Below are positions 11,938 through 14,603 of a DNA stretch of 14,603 nt, piece by piece. The translations under genes and the position numbers were made by a program. The stretch spans positions 1 to 14,603 of the forward strand of contig JAKALC010000008.1 of the NCBI GenBank assembly GCA_021813335.1, written 5' to 3'. This DNA comes from a bacterium. GTDB lineage: Bacteria; Patescibacteriota; Minisyncoccia; Phycocordibacterales; SBAW01. Numbering within the stretch: the first letter of the stretch is position 1; every line of letters begins with the position of its first letter. Below the pieces are notes generated by a model. It was not told where the DNA came from, searched no databases, and saw only the letters and a program-made list of their open reading frames with translations.

Positions 11938-13494
11938 CTACTTATAGGCCACCTCGAAGGCTTCGAGGAGATCGCCAGCGGCGAGAGCGACGTCGGTCTT
12001 GACCATAGCACCGAACTCGTCGCCGGCCTCGATCTCCTTGACCGCGATCTTCTGCGACTGGAGGCTCTGCACGGTGCCGCGGCCGAGATCGAGATCGCGC
12101 CGCATCACGCGCACTTCGGCGCCGAGCTTGAGGACGCCGCTCTCGACGCGCCCGCCGAGGACGATGCGGTGCTTCGCGGAGCTGAAGACCTTGAGTATCT
12201 TCGCCGAGCCGACCGGCTCCTCGATGCGCGAGCGCGGGCGGCGCTTTTCGAACTCGGCGGCGAGCCATTCGGCGAGTTTGTAGATGATGTCGAAGGTGGC
12301 GACAACGACCCCGAGCCGCTCCGCGAGAGCTTGCGCCGCGGCATCGACCTTGACGTTGAAGCCGACGACGATGCCCGGGTACTCGCTGCCGGCGGCGAGT
12401 TTGACGTCGGCTTCGCTTATGGATCCGGCGCCCTTCGAAACAATGCGTATCTCAAGCCGCGGATAGTTCGGCAGCTTCTCGATCTCGTGGACGATGGCGT
12501 CGGCGATGCCGGCGGCGTCCGTTTTTATGACGACAGGAAGAACGAGCGCCGCTTCTTCCTCGGCGAACTCGCTGCCCTCGGCGGCCGGCGGTTTCGCGGA
12601 CGCCGCTGCGCGCTTCTTCGCGAGCTCCTCCGCGCGCTCCTCTTCCGCCATGGCGCGCGCCGCAGCCTCGGCTTCTTTCTTCGACGCCGCGACGCGGAAT
12701 TCGCTCCCAACCTTGGGGAGCGAGGAAAAGCCGGTGATGCGGACGGGGCTGCCGGCGCGCGCCTCGCGGATGCTGGTGCCTAAAAAGTCCTCCAGTATCC
12801 TGACCGGCGCGCTCGCGGCGCCCGCGACGACATACGTGCCGCTCCGGAGTATGCCGTTCTTGATGATGAGGGTGGCCGAGGCCCCGCGCTTGCTGTCGAT
12901 ATGCGCTTCGATGACGACGCCTTCAGTAGGAGCTTCGGGGTCGGTATGGAGCCCTTCCATCTCCGCCGCGAGCACGATGAGGTCGAGAAGCTCGGGCACG
13001 CCGGCGCCGGTTTTGCCCGAAACGGCGGCGAAGGGGATGGTCCCGCCCTGCCCCTCGAGGTAGATGCCGTGCTCGAGGAGCGAGAGTTTGGCGCGCTCAA
13101 TATCGGCCGCCTCCCTGTCTATCTTCGTGAAGGCGACGATGTACGGGATATGCGCCGCCTCGATAAGCTTCGCCGCCTCGAGAGTCTGAGTCTTCGCGCC
13201 TTCTTCCGCGGAGACGACGAGAACCGCCACGTCCGCGACGGAAAGGCCGCGCGAGCGCATCGCGGTGAACGCTTCGTGCCCCGGCGTATCGAGGAAGGTG
13301 ATCGTGCGCGGCCCGCTTTGCGTTTCGTGCACCGCTTCGTACGCGGAGAGCCGCTGCGTGATGCCGCCGGCCTCACCGGCTACGACGTTCGTTTTGCGGA
13401 TATAGTCAAGAAGCGTCGACTTGCCGTGGTCGATGTGGCCGACGATGGCGACGATAGGAGGGCGCAGGGTTTCTTTGGCGGATTCTTTTTTCAT
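11938..13494 (-). CDS. infB: Translation initiation factor IF-2 (short form)
   Basis: IF-2 is the GTPase that brings initiator fMet-tRNA to the 30S subunit and promotes 50S joining. The 518 residues begin almost directly with the G domain and lack the long N-terminal region of E. coli IF-2 (890 residues). G1 is GHIDHGKS (19-26), switch I contains [12 protein letters not shown] (41-52), G3 is DTPGHEAFT (69-77) with the catalytic His. G4 reads TKID (123-126) instead of NKID and G5 reads SGK (159-161) instead of SAK. A charged Ala/Glu/Lys helix (about 272-316) precedes domain III, followed by the C-terminal beta-barrel that holds fMet-tRNA. Switch I also has GITQRLSAY where most have GITQHIGAY. 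The start is CCTATG without a Shine-Dalgarno sequence. Confidence 0.95.
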   Translation of the reverse strand: MKKESAKETLRPPIVAIVGHIDHGKSTLLDYIRKTNVVAGEAGGITQRLSAYEAVHETQSGPRTITFLDTPGHEAFTAMRSRGLSVADVAVLVVSAEEGAKTQTLEAAKLIEAAHIPYIVAFTKIDREAADIERAKLSLLEHGIYLEGQGGTIPFAAVSGKTGAGVPELLDLIVLAAEMEGLHTDPEAPTEGVVIEAHIDSKRGASATLIIKNGILRSGTYVVAGAASAPVRILEDFLGTSIREARAGSPVRITGFSSLPKVGSEFRVAASKKEAEAAARAMAEEERAEELAKKRAAASAKPPAAEGSEFAEEEAALVLPVVIKTDAAGIADAIVHEIEKLPNYPRLEIRIVSKGAGSISEADVKLAAGSEYPGIVVGFNVKVDAAAQALAERLGVVVATFDIIYKLAEWLAAEFEKRRPRSRIEEPVGSAKILKVFSSAKHRIVLGGRVESGVLKLGAEVRVMRRDLDLGRGTVQSLQSQKIAVKEIEAGDEFGAMVKTDVALAAGDLLEAFEVAYK

Positions 13495-13537
13495 AGGCAG
13501 TGGTGAATATCGGCATACCTTCGAAAGGCGCTCGAAA

Positions 13538-14065
13538 CTATTTTTTTGCGGCGGTTTGAACCTTGCTCGCCTCGCGCGCTTTCTGTATCGCTTCCGCTTC
13601 CTCGCGGGTCAATTCGAAGGACGACCGGCCGTTCTCGATAGGCTTCGCGTAGACGCTCGTCTGGCCCTCGCGCGCGTAAATGGCGGAAAAGACGACGCCG
13701 CCCGCGTGCTCGTCGAGCAGCGCCACGGCGAAGCTCTGATTGCCGCCCGAGCCGTCTCCGCGGAACGGATTGAAGCGGACGACGCCGACGCCCTGGATGC
13801 TCTTCTGAAGGCGCCCTTCGGCGTGCTTGAGATAATTCTCGAGTTCGTCGCGGAAAAGCTGGAACTCGCGCACGCGCCGCGACAGCTCGCCCAGGGTGTC
13901 TTCAAGCGAGTCGCCCTTGCGGAAGGTGAGCTTGCGTACGCGCCGGTGGCCGGCGAGGCCGATCGCGAGCGCCGCGACGGAAAGGATGAGCGCGCCGAAG
14001 GCCGCATACGGTGCCGCGGCTTCGACGTACGGCGCGCTGGCCGCTATGAGATACCCGAACGACAT
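13538..14065 (-). CDS. DUF4446 family protein
   Basis: A 175-residue protein with one N-terminal membrane helix (about 19-38, YAAFGALILSVAALAIGLAG), a coiled-coil-like segment (about 49-85, DSLEDTLGELSRRVREFQLF) and a beta-rich domain with VGVVRFNPFRGDGSGGNQSFAVALLDEHAGGVVFSAI-type sequence and REGQTSVYAKPI, the marks of DUF4446. Its function is unknown. An upstream ATG at 14143 would add 26 residues that cross the divergent promoter and overlap the nifS-like gene, so I start at MSFGYLI (14065), exactly 7 nt after a -10 box, which predicts a leaderless mRNA. infB follows 43 nt after the stop. Confidence 0.85.
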   Translation of the reverse strand: MSFGYLIAASAPYVEAAAPYAAFGALILSVAALAIGLAGHRRVRKLTFRKGDSLEDTLGELSRRVREFQLFRDELENYLKHAEGRLQKSIQGVGVVRFNPFRGDGSGGNQSFAVALLDEHAGGVVFSAIYAREGQTSVYAKPIENGRSSFELTREEAEAIQKAREASKVQTAAKK

Positions 14066-14072
14066 ACGGCGC

Positions 14073-14087
14073 AGGATAGCATATACT
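14073..14087. promoter_or_regulatory. Back-to-back divergent -10 boxes
   Basis: Minus strand: extended TGC-TATCCT (14081-14073), ending 7 nt before the ATG of DUF4446. Plus strand: TATACT (14082-14087), ending 9 nt before the ATG of the desulfurase gene. Only 3 bp separate the hexamers, so the two promoters cannot be bound at the same time. Confidence 0.55.
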
Positions 14088-14096
14088 GCGGTAATA

Positions 14097-14603
14097 ATGA
14101 AGGAATTTTTTACGTCGCTGCGGCCGTTTTCCGATCGGAACAAAGGGCGCCTTTACGCCGACGCCGCGGCGTCGACGCCGCTCCATCCGCGCGCCGCGCG
14201 GCGCCTCGCGAAGCTCCTCGCGCTGTACGGAAATCCGGGCTCGCTGCACGCAGAGGGCGTCGCGGCGGAGCGCGAGCTTGAAGCCGCGCGGAAGGAGGTC
14301 GCCGCGGCGCTCGGCGCTCATACGGACGAGATCGTCTTCACGAGCGGAGGAACCGAGGCCAACAACCTCGCTCTCGCGGGAGCGCTTATGCCGCTCGTGC
14401 GCGATGAGTGCGCGAGCGGGCGTCCCGCGCTGCGGGCGGTAACGACGGCGATCGAACACCCTTCGGTGCTCGGGCCGCTTCGGAACCTCGCGAAGCGCGG
14501 CCTCGATCTCGTCGAGCTTCCGGTCGACGAGGGAGGGCTCGTTTCGCCCCGAGCGCTCGCGGACGCTCTGACCGAAGAGACGGTTCTCGTCTCCGAGATC
14601 GGA
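14097..14603 (+). CDS. Cysteine desulfurase, NifS/IscS/SufS-like (cut by the window end)
   Basis: PLP enzyme that takes sulfur from cysteine for Fe-S clusters or tRNA thiolation. The 169 residues in the window show the class V aminotransferase start: LYADAAASTPLHPRA (19-33, for L-D-N-A-A-T-T), GNPGSLHAEG (45-54), DEIVFTSGGTEANNLAL (77-93, the phosphate-binding turn) and TAIEHPSVL (about 116-124, with the conserved His that stacks on PLP). The PLP lysine and the catalytic cysteine lie beyond 14603. An Asp replaces the common Asn in 'YADAA' type sequence positions seen in some members, which is not unusual. The start ATG at 14097 is about 9 nt after its -10 box and has no Shine-Dalgarno sequence. 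Which subgroup it belongs to cannot be told from this part. Confidence 0.93.
   Translation, partial: MKEFFTSLRPFSDRNKGRLYADAAASTPLHPRAARRLAKLLALYGNPGSLHAEGVAAERELEAARKEVAAALGAHTDEIVFTSGGTEANNLALAGALMPLVRDECASGRPALRAVTTAIEHPSVLGPLRNLAKRGLDLVELPVDEGGLVSPRALADALTEETVLVSEIG

Overview
The window looks like a chromosome segment of a small-genome Patescibacteria (CPR) bacterium, probably of the Parcubacteria branch. The signs are an IF-2 without its long N-terminal extension, a DUF4446 gene next to infB, a series of tiny two-helix VirB2/TrbC-like membrane proteins, tRNAs without encoded CCA, tight spacing, and promoters that consist mainly of an (extended) -10 box very close to the start codon. TGA is used as a stop (for example at 8881-8883), so the code appears standard. 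The lineage is inferred from gene content; no rRNA was available to confirm it.

Layout. 1-535 is GC-rich, hairpin-rich DNA without a convincing gene. 555-1581 (+) holds a degenerate metallo-beta-lactamase-fold protein and a one-helix membrane protein. 1670-4144 (+) is a full gyrA, closed by a hairpin. 4197-5117 is an AT-rich island with one small unknown gene and two unusual tRNA-like RNAs whose acceptor helices extend far into the flanks; it is followed by a dense repeat cluster at 5118-5235. 5346-5780 (-) is a small secreted or membrane protein with its own terminator. 5984-7950 (+) holds a class I methyltransferase and an ABC-type solute-binding protein. 7967-9757 (+) is a run of five VirB2/TrbC-like small membrane proteins, interrupted at 8884-9138 by a repeat element. 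9829-10284 (-) is an unknown membrane-anchored protein. 10429-10637 (+) carries tRNA-Lys and tRNA-Leu separated by a 43-bp near-perfect palindrome.

The right end is a long minus-strand unit read from 14065 leftward: DUF4446, infB, rbfA, tRNA-Cys, a polytopic membrane protein, tRNA-Leu(UAA). The membrane-protein gene fits between the two tRNAs with 3 nt and 1 nt to spare, so tRNA maturation alone would cut out a nearly bare ORF. A cysteine desulfurase gene diverges from DUF4446 over only 31 bp and runs off the window.

Recurring themes. (1) Almost no Shine-Dalgarno sequences; 15 of 18 start codons are preceded by T, often as CTATG. (2) Nonamers identical or close to the DnaA box TTATCCACA recur between genes, several paired with a short palindrome of the form AAGGnCnGnCCTT. 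(3) tRNA-related oddities: extended tRNA-like RNAs, fragments of tRNA-Leu, and a protein gene between tRNAs. The most promising candidates for something undescribed are the two extended tRNA-like RNAs and the tRNA-ORF-tRNA unit.
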